A model generated the notes under the pieces. The model did not search any database. It worked only from the letters and a program-made list of their open reading frames with translations, and was not told where the DNA came from. Below, one piece after another: positions 22,219-30,519 of a stretch of 42,018 nt of DNA (position 1 is its first letter; each line of letters opens with the position of its first letter). Source of the stretch: RGIG2206 sp045577615 (GTDB lineage: Bacteria > Bacillota > Clostridia > Oscillospirales > Acutalibacteraceae); contig JAZNIT010000009.1 in assembly GCA_045577615.1 (NCBI GenBank), positions 1 through 42,018 on the forward strand. The letters run 5' to 3'. Both the position numbers and the translations under genes were made by a program.

Positions 22219-22307
22219 TATTTGCTTTCCAAAAAATTGTATTGCTTTCGCAGATTTCAATTCGTGCCAAAGGCAATTCATTGATTTCATCACAGATGAA
22301 ATCATTA

Positions 22308-24143
22308 TCACCAGCTTACACCTGCAGAGAAAATTTGAGAATAAGCGGCCATTCTGAATATGCAGTCCTTGTCGCCTCTGTTAAAAATGCGCTCTTTTTC
22401 CAAGGGCTCGATTTTGTCGATTTTGCCCTCAAGATACATATTGATAAGGTCGGCCAAGGTGCGGCAACGTGCCATCTGAGTGCCGAATCGGCCGTCGATA
22501 ATCTCAAAGCCGTTCAGCTTGCTTTCATACATCCACACAGTTCTGCGGGCAAGTCTTGCCTTGTCCAAACGGTCAACCAGCTTGGGCACAACCTCGTTGG
22601 CAATCTTTTGAAGGGCTGCCTTGTCGCCTGCCTTATAAGCATCGGCGGCGGCAAACCCTAAATTCCACTTAAGAGCAAGTGCGCGGCAAAGCGTGGCATA
22701 AAAAGCGTTCAGGTCGGAATTTTTATCGAGTCTTGCGGCCAGCATTTCAAACCTGTCAGCCAGACCGTCGTAGTGAGCGGTCAGGTCGGCCTTCTCACCT
22801 GCATAGCGGATGTATGCATCGTGCATACCGCACAGGGGATCCTGATACAAAGCTATCTTTTCAAAGGTGTTGGTGTTTTCGCACTCGTCACAGAAGTTGT
22901 TGATGTCATCCTGCAGCATCCATTCCTCAAAGCTCATACCGGTAAGCCACTTAAGCTTTGCCTTATAGGCATCCATATCAAACTCGTCCATATAGTTATA
23001 TTCCGAGAACATAGCGATACCCGGCCAATGACAGTCAAGAGGAGTTTCGTTGCCGTCGTCACCCCAACTGGTGGTGAAAACGTTGCGCACGTTGCGCTTA
23101 ACGCAAGCGTTAAGCGCCATCTCTGTGGTGATAACCGTCTTGCGGTGGCAGGGAACGTTGCTGCCCCAGCGCCAGGCGCCGCCTGCAAAATATGCATCGG
23201 GGTCGTCGGCAAGGCGAATATCCAGCTTGTTAAGATACCCATCTTCTCTTTCGTCATAATAGTTCCAATAAACGATGTGCATATTATCGGGGCGAATACC
23301 ACTCAATTCACTGCCCTCGCCACGATAGAACATATCGTCCCAAACTAACAGATAGTAATCGTATTTTTTGGCAATTTCGCTGACCGCATCAAGGTGGCGC
23401 TTCATAACCTGCTTGCGGGGCTGATAGCCGTTGCGGTCAAGATATTTGCCGCGACCTACGGCATGAGCCTCGTCCATACCTGCGTGCATTTTCTTGGAGC
23501 GGAAGCACTTTGAAAGGGTGCTGAACATACGGTCTATAAGGTCGAGCACCTCAGGCTTGCCAACCTCCATAACATCGTCGATGTCGTGGTATTTTTCTTT
23601 TGCAATGAAGTGACGCAAGAAGCAGTTAAGGTGAGCCAAAGTCTGAATGCAGGGCACAACCTCAATACCCAGTGCAAAGGCGAAGTCGTCGATTTCCTTA
23701 AGCTCGGCAGGAGTATAAGCACCGCGCATATAGCCAAACAGGGGCTCACCCTCAACCTCATATACGTCTTCCATATACATAAGGTAGGTGTTGAGGCCCA
23801 GCATAGCCAGGTTGGCAATCATTTTTTTATTATAAGCCATGCTCATAACGCCGTTTCGGGAGTTGTCATACATAGCGCCGCAGGAGTCAAAGTGAGCGCT
23901 TTCGGTTTTATCAATCTTACCGTCGGCCTGCAAAATATGACCTACGGCACGGTAGAACTCAACGTCGCTTGAATAGGTAATTTGAGCGGCTTTGCCATCG
24001 CATTTAACGGCAAGACAGTTGCCTTTTTGTGCATTCAGCTTAATACCGCAATCGCAAAGGCTGAAATCAAAATAGTTTGACAGGGTTTTGAGTCCCTCTG
24101 CCAAACGTGTTTCAAGAGCAGATACGTTAAATTTCATTTTCAT
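22308..24143 (-). CDS. GH20-like beta-N-acetylhexosaminidase
   Basis: 611 residues without signal peptide. Residues 1-85 resemble the non-catalytic GH20 alpha/beta domain. A TIM barrel follows, with GLNTYLMYMEDVYEVEG (116-132) and IEVVPCIQTLAHL, and the catalytic Asp-Glu pair in HAGMDEAH (D224, E225), which in GH20 stabilises the substrate's acetamido group and donates the proton. C-terminal residues 430-600 are helical. AAGGAG precedes the ATG at 6 nt. It is probably an intracellular enzyme that trims imported N-acetylglucosamine/galactosamine glycosides. It is monocistronic, with a promoter overlapping the upstream gene's terminator. Exact specificity cannot be read. Confidence 0.85.
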   Translation of the reverse strand: MKMKFNVSALETRLAEGLKTLSNYFDFSLCDCGIKLNAQKGNCLAVKCDGKAAQITYSSDVEFYRAVGHILQADGKIDKTESAHFDSCGAMYDNSRNGVMSMAYNKKMIANLAMLGLNTYLMYMEDVYEVEGEPLFGYMRGAYTPAELKEIDDFAFALGIEVVPCIQTLAHLNCFLRHFIAKEKYHDIDDVMEVGKPEVLDLIDRMFSTLSKCFRSKKMHAGMDEAHAVGRGKYLDRNGYQPRKQVMKRHLDAVSEIAKKYDYYLLVWDDMFYRGEGSELSGIRPDNMHIVYWNYYDEREDGYLNKLDIRLADDPDAYFAGGAWRWGSNVPCHRKTVITTEMALNACVKRNVRNVFTTSWGDDGNETPLDCHWPGIAMFSEYNYMDEFDMDAYKAKLKWLTGMSFEEWMLQDDINNFCDECENTNTFEKIALYQDPLCGMHDAYIRYAGEKADLTAHYDGLADRFEMLAARLDKNSDLNAFYATLCRALALKWNLGFAAADAYKAGDKAALQKIANEVVPKLVDRLDKARLARRTVWMYESKLNGFEIIDGRFGTQMARCRTLADLINMYLEGKIDKIEPLEKERIFNRGDKDCIFRMAAYSQIFSAGVSW

Positions 24144-24169
24144 AACAACTCCTTATGCTGTTTGCCCAC

Positions 24170-24198
24170 ATTTTAGCATAAAAAACACCGCAATTCAA
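24170..24198 (-). promoter_or_regulatory. Promoter of the GH20-like gene, inside the upstream terminator
   Basis: On the minus strand: TTGAAT (24198-24193), 17-nt spacer, TAAAAT (24175-24170). The -35 box is in the loop of the hairpin at 24182-24218 and the spacer contains its 3' arm and T tract. Confidence 0.65.
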
Positions 24199-24218
24199 CA
24201 AACAAATCGCGGTGTTTT
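24180..24218 (-). terminator. Terminator of the P-loop kinase-like gene
   Basis: Ten-bp stem GCGGTGTTTT/AAAACACCGC (24209-24218 with 24182-24191) with a 17-nt loop and a T tract on the minus strand, 27 nt past the stop. Confidence 0.8.
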
Positions 24219-24244
24219 CTTTAAAATCGGACAAATGTTATTGG

Positions 24245-24793
24245 TTAAAGGGTAGCCATATAATCCTTAATGGCAGCCACCAATTCTTCGGCGGTGCCGT
24301 TGTTGGTGATAAAGCGGTCGGCAATAGAGATGGGACCGCCCTTTTCAAGGTTTTCGATTTCGGAGAAATCGCGAGCGGTAGCCTCAGCGACGGTCAAAGG
24401 ACGAATGGTGCGGGTGGCAAGACGGGAATAGCGCACACCACGGTCGGTAACGATGGCAAGAATATGCAGTTTGTCGCCAAACTTTTCCTGCAGATATTTA
24501 TATTCAGACCAAGAGTAAAGTCCGTCAAGCACAACGTTGCCCTCATTGGCAAACTGCTCAATGCGGTCGGCGAGCAAAACGGCATAAGCGGCAAGACCGT
24601 GGGTGGCGCGAAGCTCCTCGCGAACAGCGCGCTCATTTGCCTCGTTTTTGGGCAAGCCGCGGCGCTCCAGCTCCTCCATAGTTACTCCGCCAAAATAAAC
24701 CGATTTCCAACCGGCGTCGGTAAACACCTCGGTAACAACCGATTTACCCGAGCCACACATACCGACTACTGCAACAATTTTTCCGTTAGACAT
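24245..24793 (-). CDS. P-loop nucleotide/dephospho-CoA kinase-like protein (UPF0200-type)
   Basis: 182 residues. Walker A is GMCGSGKS (11-18) right after the first strand. Later elements are YFGGVTMEELERRGL, EANERAVREELRATHG, NVVLDGLYSWSEYKYL (a Walker B-like Asp) and a nucleotide-base segment near ADRFITNNGTAEEL. This order recalls the UPF0200/dephospho-CoA-kinase-like family of small kinases, whose substrate is not settled. AGAGGTAG precedes the ATG. It has its own promoter (24827-24855) downstream of yfbR and its own terminator. It is distinct from CoaE in its lid region, so I do not assign coaE. Confidence 0.75.
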   Translation of the reverse strand: MSNGKIVAVVGMCGSGKSVVTEVFTDAGWKSVYFGGVTMEELERRGLPKNEANERAVREELRATHGLAAYAVLLADRIEQFANEGNVVLDGLYSWSEYKYLQEKFGDKLHILAIVTDRGVRYSRLATRTIRPLTVAEATARDFSEIENLEKGGPISIADRFITNNGTAEELVAAIKDYMATL

Positions 24794-24826
24794 ATAAACT
24801 ACCTCTGTATTTCAGTATTTTTTTAA

Positions 24827-24855
24827 ATTTTAACCTACCGTAATATTAAAGTCAA
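24827..24855 (-). promoter_or_regulatory. Promoter of the P-loop kinase-like gene
   Basis: On the minus strand: TTGACT (24855-24850), 17-nt spacer, TAAAAT (24832-24827), 33 nt before the ATG and starting just past the yfbR stop. Confidence 0.7.
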
Positions 24856-24860
24856 GAGCA

Positions 24861-25448
24861 TTATAACGAGTCGTCGCTTTGACGGTCAAGTGTCAAGCCG
24901 TAGGACTTCATAAACACCTTCAAAAACTCGTCGGCAGCAGGCAGCTTCAATGCCTTAACGGCAGCCTCAACCGACTTTTCCGCATCGGCAAACTCCTTGT
25001 TGCCCATACCCTTTTCCTCAATACACTTGGCAAGAGCACTCAGCTTATCAGCCGCCTTGATAAAGGGACGGTACTCCTCATCGTTTTGCATAACGAGTGG
25101 AGCAATATCCTCCTTCATATAATCGGGCAAATATCCCACAAGACGGTTGCAGGCAGCCTCCTCAGCGGCCTGATAGGCCTTGCGGATTTCGGGGTTGAAA
25201 TACTTGACGGGGGTAGGCATATCCCCGGTGATAATTTCAGATGCATCGTGAAACATAGCAAGGCAGGCGGCGTGCTCGGGATTGAGGTTGCCACCGAATT
25301 TGCGGTTGTGAATGATAACCAGCGCGTGAGCGATAAAAGCGGTGTCAAGGCAATGCTCACTAAGGGTTTCGTTGCGAGTGTTGCGCATAAGACCCCAACG
25401 GTTGATGTATTTCATACGTGCCAGCACGGCGTAAAAATTGCTGTTCAT
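24861..25448 (-). CDS. yfbR: 5'-deoxynucleotidase (HD-domain, YfbR family)
   Basis: 195 residues. It dephosphorylates deoxyribonucleoside 5'-monophosphates, part of dNMP pool control. HD-domain metal ligands are visible: SEHCLDTAFIAHAL (His in SEH), MFHDASEIITGD (HD pair) and a later Asp in IKAADKLSALAKC. Long YfbR-like stretches occur, such as INRWGLMRNTRNE and NRKFGGN, and DMPTPVKYFN. AAAGGA lies 10-11 nt before the ATG. The promoter at 25488-25515 overlaps the divergent YfhO promoter. It fits with the dCMP deaminase and upp genes elsewhere in the window as nucleotide metabolism. Confidence 0.93.
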   Translation of the reverse strand: MNSNFYAVLARMKYINRWGLMRNTRNETLSEHCLDTAFIAHALVIIHNRKFGGNLNPEHAACLAMFHDASEIITGDMPTPVKYFNPEIRKAYQAAEEAACNRLVGYLPDYMKEDIAPLVMQNDEEYRPFIKAADKLSALAKCIEEKGMGNKEFADAEKSVEAAVKALKLPAADEFLKVFMKSYGLTLDRQSDDSL

Positions 25449-25481
25449 TTTTAAACAATCCTTTAATAATGTAAATTTTAC

Positions 25482-25510
25482 TTTATTATTATACCATTAT
25501 CTGTTATAAT
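25482..25510 (+). promoter_or_regulatory. Promoter of the YfhO gene
   Basis: TTTATT (25482-25487), 17-nt spacer, TATAAT (25505-25510), 32 nt before the ATG. It is interlocked with the yfbR promoter on the other strand. Confidence 0.6.
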
Positions 25511-25515
25511 ATCAA
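25488..25515 (-). promoter_or_regulatory. Promoter of yfbR
   Basis: On the minus strand: TTGATA (25515-25510), 16-nt spacer, TATAAT (25493-25488). It shares almost its whole length with the plus-strand promoter, so the two should exclude each other. Confidence 0.7.
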
Positions 25516-25542
25516 TATAATAATTTTTGGGGGACAAGCCAA

Positions 25543-28188
25543 ATGATGCTTATTAAGCCGCAAAAAGAGCGCTATTTGCAAGCCTTTTTTCTGGCATTCG
25601 GGGTATCCGCAATTTTTTTTGGTATACAAATGCTTGCAAATTACGGCGTATTTCTATATTACGGTGACTTTAATGTTCAGCAAATCCCTTTTTATCAGCT
25701 TGCACACAAAGCGGTTAGAGAGGGTAATATTTTTTGGAACTGGAACACCGATTTAGGTGTGGATTTCATCGGCTCTTACAGCTTTTATCTGTTAGGCAGC
25801 CCATTTTTCTGGCTGACCTTGCCCTTTCCCAATGCATGGGTGCCCTATCTTATGGGCCCTCTGCTTATTCTCAAATTCTCCTTTGCATCACTTGCTGCCT
25901 ATTGCTATATAAGGCGGTTTGTCCGCTATACCCATAACGCCCTTATCGGTGCCTTGATTTATGCTTTTTCGGGCTATGCGGTTTACAACATCTTCTTCAA
26001 CCACTTTCACGAGGCGATAATTTATTTTCCGCTGCTGCTCTGGTCTATGGAGCTTTTCGTCACCGAAAACCGCAGGGGAGTATTCGCTCTCGTTGTATTT
26101 TTGTCTGCCCTGAGCAACTATTATTTCTTCTTGGGTATGGCAATTTTCTGCATCATTTATTTCGTGGTCAAGCTTATTTCAAAAAGCTGGCGCATCACTT
26201 GGACCCGCTTTGGCTTTTTGGCTCTTGAAGCGGTGCTTGGTGCACTTATGGCAATGGCCATTCTGCTGCCCACCTATTTCACCGTTATCGGCAACGAGCG
26301 CGCCACCAGCTTTATCGCAGGCTGGGATGCGCTGACCTACTCCCGCCCGCAAATTAACCTTAACATCATCCAAAGCTTTTTCTTCCCCCCCGACAATCCT
26401 GCCCGACCTGTATTTTTCCCCGAAGCCGATATAAAATGGTCATCCATCAGCGGCTGGCTGCCTCTTATCAGTATGACGGGCGTCATCGCATGGCTGCAGG
26501 TATGCAAGGGCACCTGGCAAAAGCGCATATTCACCGTCTGCTGCTTTATGGCCTTTATCCCCCTGCTTAACAGCGCCTTTTCAATGTTTAACTACGGATA
26601 TTATGCACGCTGGTTCTATATGCCCGTGCTTATGTGCGCCCTTATGAGCGTGCAGGCTCTTGAGCGCACCGATATAAATTGGGCAGCCGCCTTCAGATGG
26701 TCTATTGGCATCACGGTGGCCTTTATCGTCGCCATTGGCTTAATGCCCTCCTGGTTCAGCCACGAGCAGGGCTTCCATCTGTTTGGACTTTTTGAAAACG
26801 CCAATTCCGATTATGAGTCCACCAAAGAAACCTATCATACCCTTTTCTGGGGCTTAAGCGCCATCGCCCTTGTGTCGCTGCTGCTGTTTTTGCTCTTTAT
26901 CCTGATGCGACAAGGCTTCAGGCGCCGCCGCCCCAATATGAGCGAAGGGGAGTATATCAGCCTTATCAAAACCAACCGCCCCGTCTTCTGGCGTATGTGT
27001 GTTGCAGCAGTGTGCTGTATAACTTTGGTTTATGCCTCCTGCCATATTGAATGGGGCCGCCAAAACGGTGACAACGGCTACTATATGGTCAACAACCTTA
27101 TCAATGGCGAGATTGAACTTGATGTTAACGACGGCGAGCGTATCGACGTATACGACGGCACCGATAATACCGCAATGTTTTTGGGATACCCATCCATTCA
27201 GGCCTTCCATTCCAACGTACCCGGCTCGGTTTTTGACTTTTACGATTTCGTGGGCATCGAGCGTGGCGTAGCCACCCGACCCAAAACAAGCGAATATGCC
27301 ATAAGAGGCCTGTTGTCGGTTCGTTATCTTGTGGATTATATCGGCAATGCAGACGGCTCCAATTTCGATTCGGCAGGCTATTATGATATGCCCGGCTTCA
27401 CCTATCTTGAAACCCAAAACGATTTCAAGATTTATCAAAACGACTGCTACTTGCCCTACGGCTTCACCTATGATTATGCCATCTCCACACAGCTTGCCGA
27501 GAGCTACAGCAAGGGCAACAGAGCACAGCTTATGCTTAAAGCCATAGTGCTTGACGACAAGCAGCTGCAACGCCATTCCGATATATTGGTGAAGGTTACT
27601 GATGAAAATCTTGACGATGCTTTCAACGTTTTCGGCACACAAAGCTATATTAACGACTGCAAAAAGCTGCAGACCAATGTGGTAAGCGAACCCCTTAAGG
27701 TGGATAATCACGGTTTCACAAGCAAGGTTAATATGGAACGTGAAAATCTTGTCTTTTACGCCGTGCCCTATGAGCGCGGCTGGTCGGTTACTGTTGACGG
27801 CAAGGCCGCCGAAATAGAAAAGGTCAACGTAGGCTTTATGGCAGTGCGTGTGGGCGAGGGTGAGCACACCGTCAGATTTAATTACACCACACCGGGCCTC
27901 ACCGTAGGCATCTGCATTTCGCTGCTGTCAGCATTGGGACTTGGAATATATCTCTTCCTTTTCCGTCGCGCCCGCAAGAACAATCCCGAAAAATATGCGG
28001 TGGTCAACCACGAGCGGGAGGCATTGCTTAACGAGTGGGCAAGGCAGGATGCTGCCGAGGCCGCCTTTACCGAGCAGCCCGCGGCCGATAACGACATCGA
28101 ATTAACCAAAAAGCTGATTGGAATGTTTAAGTCGCGTTTAACCAAAAAGCCCAAGCAGACCCCCACCGACCCACCAACTGAAGATTAA
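25543..28188 (+). CDS. YfhO-family membrane glycosyltransferase-like protein
   Basis: 881 residues with about a dozen transmembrane helices over residues 12-500, an extracytoplasmic domain (~510-780) of beta character and a last helix near 790-810 before a charged cytoplasmic tail. The GT-C-type first loop YYGDFNVQQIPFYQ (39-52, D42) is the YfhO hallmark. Family members in Bacillus and Listeria glycosylate lipoteichoic or wall teichoic acid from undecaprenyl-phosphate sugars. With a teichoic acid operon in the window, envelope polymer decoration is a fair inference. GGGGGA lies 8 nt before the first of two adjacent ATGs. Monocistronic with terminator. Confidence 0.88.
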   Translation: MMLIKPQKERYLQAFFLAFGVSAIFFGIQMLANYGVFLYYGDFNVQQIPFYQLAHKAVREGNIFWNWNTDLGVDFIGSYSFYLLGSPFFWLTLPFPNAWVPYLMGPLLILKFSFASLAAYCYIRRFVRYTHNALIGALIYAFSGYAVYNIFFNHFHEAIIYFPLLLWSMELFVTENRRGVFALVVFLSALSNYYFFLGMAIFCIIYFVVKLISKSWRITWTRFGFLALEAVLGALMAMAILLPTYFTVIGNERATSFIAGWDALTYSRPQINLNIIQSFFFPPDNPARPVFFPEADIKWSSISGWLPLISMTGVIAWLQVCKGTWQKRIFTVCCFMAFIPLLNSAFSMFNYGYYARWFYMPVLMCALMSVQALERTDINWAAAFRWSIGITVAFIVAIGLMPSWFSHEQGFHLFGLFENANSDYESTKETYHTLFWGLSAIALVSLLLFLLFILMRQGFRRRRPNMSEGEYISLIKTNRPVFWRMCVAAVCCITLVYASCHIEWGRQNGDNGYYMVNNLINGEIELDVNDGERIDVYDGTDNTAMFLGYPSIQAFHSNVPGSVFDFYDFVGIERGVATRPKTSEYAIRGLLSVRYLVDYIGNADGSNFDSAGYYDMPGFTYLETQNDFKIYQNDCYLPYGFTYDYAISTQLAESYSKGNRAQLMLKAIVLDDKQLQRHSDILVKVTDENLDDAFNVFGTQSYINDCKKLQTNVVSEPLKVDNHGFTSKVNMERENLVFYAVPYERGWSVTVDGKAAEIEKVNVGFMAVRVGEGEHTVRFNYTTPGLTVGICISLLSALGLGIYLFLFRRARKNNPEKYAVVNHEREALLNEWARQDAAEAAFTEQPAADNDIELTKKLIGMFKSRLTKKPKQTPTDPPTED

Positions 28189-28191
28189 CAA

Positions 28192-28221
28192 AAAAGGCAT
28201 CGCAGCTGCGATGCCTTTTAA
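28192..28221. terminator. Bidirectional terminator between yfhO-like and EamA genes
   Basis: Perfect 13-bp stem AAAAGGCATCGCA/TGCGATGCCTTTT (28192-28204 with 28207-28219) with a GC loop. A-runs and T-runs flank it on each side. Confidence 0.88.
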
Positions 28222-29223
28222 TTATGTATTAACCTTTGTGCGCTTTTTAAATTCCAACTGAGATACAACGATGCCGCCAAACATAACGGCGCAGCCTGCA
28301 TAGCCCCACGGGCCCAGACCAACATAGTCGGTCTGCCCAAGCAGGAGGATGTAAAAAAGCATCTCACCGATAGCGCTGAATATACTTTCGGTTGACAGCA
28401 CAATGGCCGCATAGGTGGGATTAGCCCCACGCTGACCGATGGATTGGCAGGTGTATGCCACGCCAACCGACAAAATACCGCCATACAAAATAGCAATTCC
28501 TGCGTCGGTAATCTGTGCCCAGGTGGATGCAACCGATGTTACCTCTGTAATAAGTGCAACGCACCAGCTGAGCAGTGAGCAAACCATAAATTGCACCGCC
28601 GAAAACTTAAGTGAACTTAAATCGGCAATAACCGAGTCGATGTAAATGATGTGCAGTGCCCAGAAAATAGCGCTTATAAAGAGCAGTCCCATACCCACCC
28701 ATTCAAAAGCGGAGGAGGGCACAGCACCCTTGATAAACTCAACTATCACTCCCACGTTTTCAGAGGTTTCACCCGAGGAATTGGTGGTAGAGCCAAGGAT
28801 GCACAGCATAAACAGTCCCGACAAAGCGAGAGCGGCGCCAAGCCAAATGTTGATGCTGCTTTTCTTTTTCAAAAACAAAAAGCTGATAACGGGCACAAGC
28901 ACGGTATAAAGCCCCGTCATAAAGCCTGCCTTGCCTGCGCTGTTGGTGATTATAATTCCGATTTGCTGCAAGGATGACGCGGTAAAGAGCAAAATGCCTG
29001 CCATAAGACCCTTTTGAAGGTGTTTATTAAAGCCTGCAAATTGCTTGCCTCGGTCAAATATCAGAATAACGGGGACAAGGGATAACGCGCCCAGCATAAA
29101 ACGGGTACCGTTATAGGTAAAGCCGCCGATTTTGGTGGCCGAATCAAGCTGTGCCACAAAGGCAAAGCCCCAAATTATGGCCGTCAAAAAAAGCAGGGGT
29201 GTGTTTTTTAAATTCTTGCTCAT
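28222..29223 (-). CDS. EamA/DMT-family transporter
   Basis: 333 residues from the ATG at 29223, placed 1 nt after the mtaB stop with GAGGAA immediately before; an upstream frame extension would run through mtaB. About ten transmembrane helices arranged as two EamA repeats: repeat one starts PLLFLTAIIWGFAFVAQ and repeat two starts WVGMGLLFISAIFWALHIIYID. EamA proteins export or import amino acids, sugars or metabolites. TYAAIVLSTESIFSAIG near helix 9 is a typical DMT sequence. It is the last gene of the rodA-mtaB operon. Substrate unknown. Confidence 0.88.
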   Translation of the reverse strand: MSKNLKNTPLLFLTAIIWGFAFVAQLDSATKIGGFTYNGTRFMLGALSLVPVILIFDRGKQFAGFNKHLQKGLMAGILLFTASSLQQIGIIITNSAGKAGFMTGLYTVLVPVISFLFLKKKSSINIWLGAALALSGLFMLCILGSTTNSSGETSENVGVIVEFIKGAVPSSAFEWVGMGLLFISAIFWALHIIYIDSVIADLSSLKFSAVQFMVCSLLSWCVALITEVTSVASTWAQITDAGIAILYGGILSVGVAYTCQSIGQRGANPTYAAIVLSTESIFSAIGEMLFYILLLGQTDYVGLGPWGYAGCAVMFGGIVVSQLEFKKRTKVNT

Positions 29224-29224
29224 A

Positions 29225-30511
29225 TCATTCCTCAATTTTACCCAAACAGCTGTTGCCGTCAACTTGGGTGAGCTTAACTTTTATAACCTGACCGTGCAAA
29301 TCTCGGTCGCACTTAACCTTAACGGGGGTATAGTTGGGGGTGTAGCCCTGCCAATACTCACCGTCAAACTGCTCAAACAAAAGGGGGCAGGAGAGGCCAA
29401 CCTGACTTTGCAAAAACTTCTGCTCACATTCGGTGGTCAGTTTAATCATCGCCCTTGAGCGAGCCTCTTTAACGCTCTTTTCAAGGTGCCCCTTCATACG
29501 GTCGGCAGGGGTGCCCTTGCGACGGGAGTATGCAAACACGTGGCTTCTCGCAAAGCCTATGCGCTTAACAAATTCAAGGGACTGATTAAACTCCTCCTCC
29601 GTTTCACCTGCAAAGCCCACCATAATATCGGTGGTAACAGAGCAGTTTTCAAAGGCGGCGCGAATGCGATTAACCAAATCCTCATAAAAGGCGGTGTCAT
29701 ACCGTCTGTTCATACGGTGCAAGGTGGCGTCACAGCCCGATTGCAGTGCAAGATGAAATTGGGGGCACAGCTTAGGCTGGGCGGCCATTCGGGCAATCAT
29801 TTCGTCGGTGAAAAGGTCGGGCTCCAACGAGCCGAGGCGCACCCTTTCAACCCCCTCAACCTCTGCCGCAGAGTCGATAGCGTCGCACAGATTAAGACCC
29901 AAATCCTTGCCGTAGGTAGACAGATTTATGCCCACAAGCACAATCTCCTTGTGCCCATTTGCAACCAGCTGCCCAACCTCGTCGGCAATAACGTCGGGAG
30001 CCTTTGAGCGCACGCTGCCTCTTGCCGTGGGAATGATGCAATAGGTGCAAAATCTCTCGCACCCATCCTGAATTTTTATGTACGCCCTTGTGCGCTCGGG
30101 AAAGCGGTCAAGGGTTGGGGTGCAAAAGGCATCCCCCTTCTTGTGAGGGATGATATCCTTAATCCTTTCACCCGTGGCAAAAAAATGCTCCACCGCCTGC
30201 AAAAGACGGTGGTTTGAGCCGTTGCCAAGCAGAATGTCCGCCTCACTCAGCGCCCAAGCCTCCTCTTCAAAGGCCTGGGGCAGACAACCCGTAAGCACCA
30301 CTGCAGCGGTGGGATGGTTGCGCTTGAAGCGGCGCACAGCCTGACGGGTTTTGCGGTCACTTTCTGCAGTAACGGTGCAGGAGTTTATAACAATAACATC
30401 GGGCGACTTACCGTCCGAGAGGGAGTGACCCCCGTCGGTGACAGCCTTTTGCATAACCGAGGTTTCGTATTGGTTGACCTTGCAACCTAAGGTGTAAAAA
30501 TAAAACTTCAT
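29225..30511 (-). CDS. mtaB: tRNA ms2t6A methylthiotransferase
   Basis: Radical-SAM enzyme that converts t6A37 to ms2t6A in tRNAs. 428 residues from the ATG at 30511, which restores the family start MKFYFYTLGCKVNQYE; the frame runs 162 nt upstream inside rodA. The MTTase N-terminal cluster cysteines are C10, C45 and C76; the radical-SAM cluster is CERFCTYC (C151, C155, C158); TRAM-like residues end the protein. The GCKVNQYE motif is diagnostic of MtaB rather than MiaB. The gene depends on t6A made by the TsaB/TsaE system encoded 1.3 kb away on the other strand. Ribosome site TAGGT is weak. It lies 8 nt after rodA and is followed directly by the EamA gene. Confidence 0.95.
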   Translation of the reverse strand: MKFYFYTLGCKVNQYETSVMQKAVTDGGHSLSDGKSPDVIVINSCTVTAESDRKTRQAVRRFKRNHPTAAVVLTGCLPQAFEEEAWALSEADILLGNGSNHRLLQAVEHFFATGERIKDIIPHKKGDAFCTPTLDRFPERTRAYIKIQDGCERFCTYCIIPTARGSVRSKAPDVIADEVGQLVANGHKEIVLVGINLSTYGKDLGLNLCDAIDSAAEVEGVERVRLGSLEPDLFTDEMIARMAAQPKLCPQFHLALQSGCDATLHRMNRRYDTAFYEDLVNRIRAAFENCSVTTDIMVGFAGETEEEFNQSLEFVKRIGFARSHVFAYSRRKGTPADRMKGHLEKSVKEARSRAMIKLTTECEQKFLQSQVGLSCPLLFEQFDGEYWQGYTPNYTPVKVKCDRDLHGQVIKVKLTQVDGNSCLGKIEE

Positions 30512-30519
30512 ATTTATAC

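Noticed and set aside
26854..27867. Long minus-strand frame (337 codons) opposite the YfhO gene
   Set aside because: Antisense shadow of a conserved coding region; composition is unlike a real protein and no ribosome site is present.
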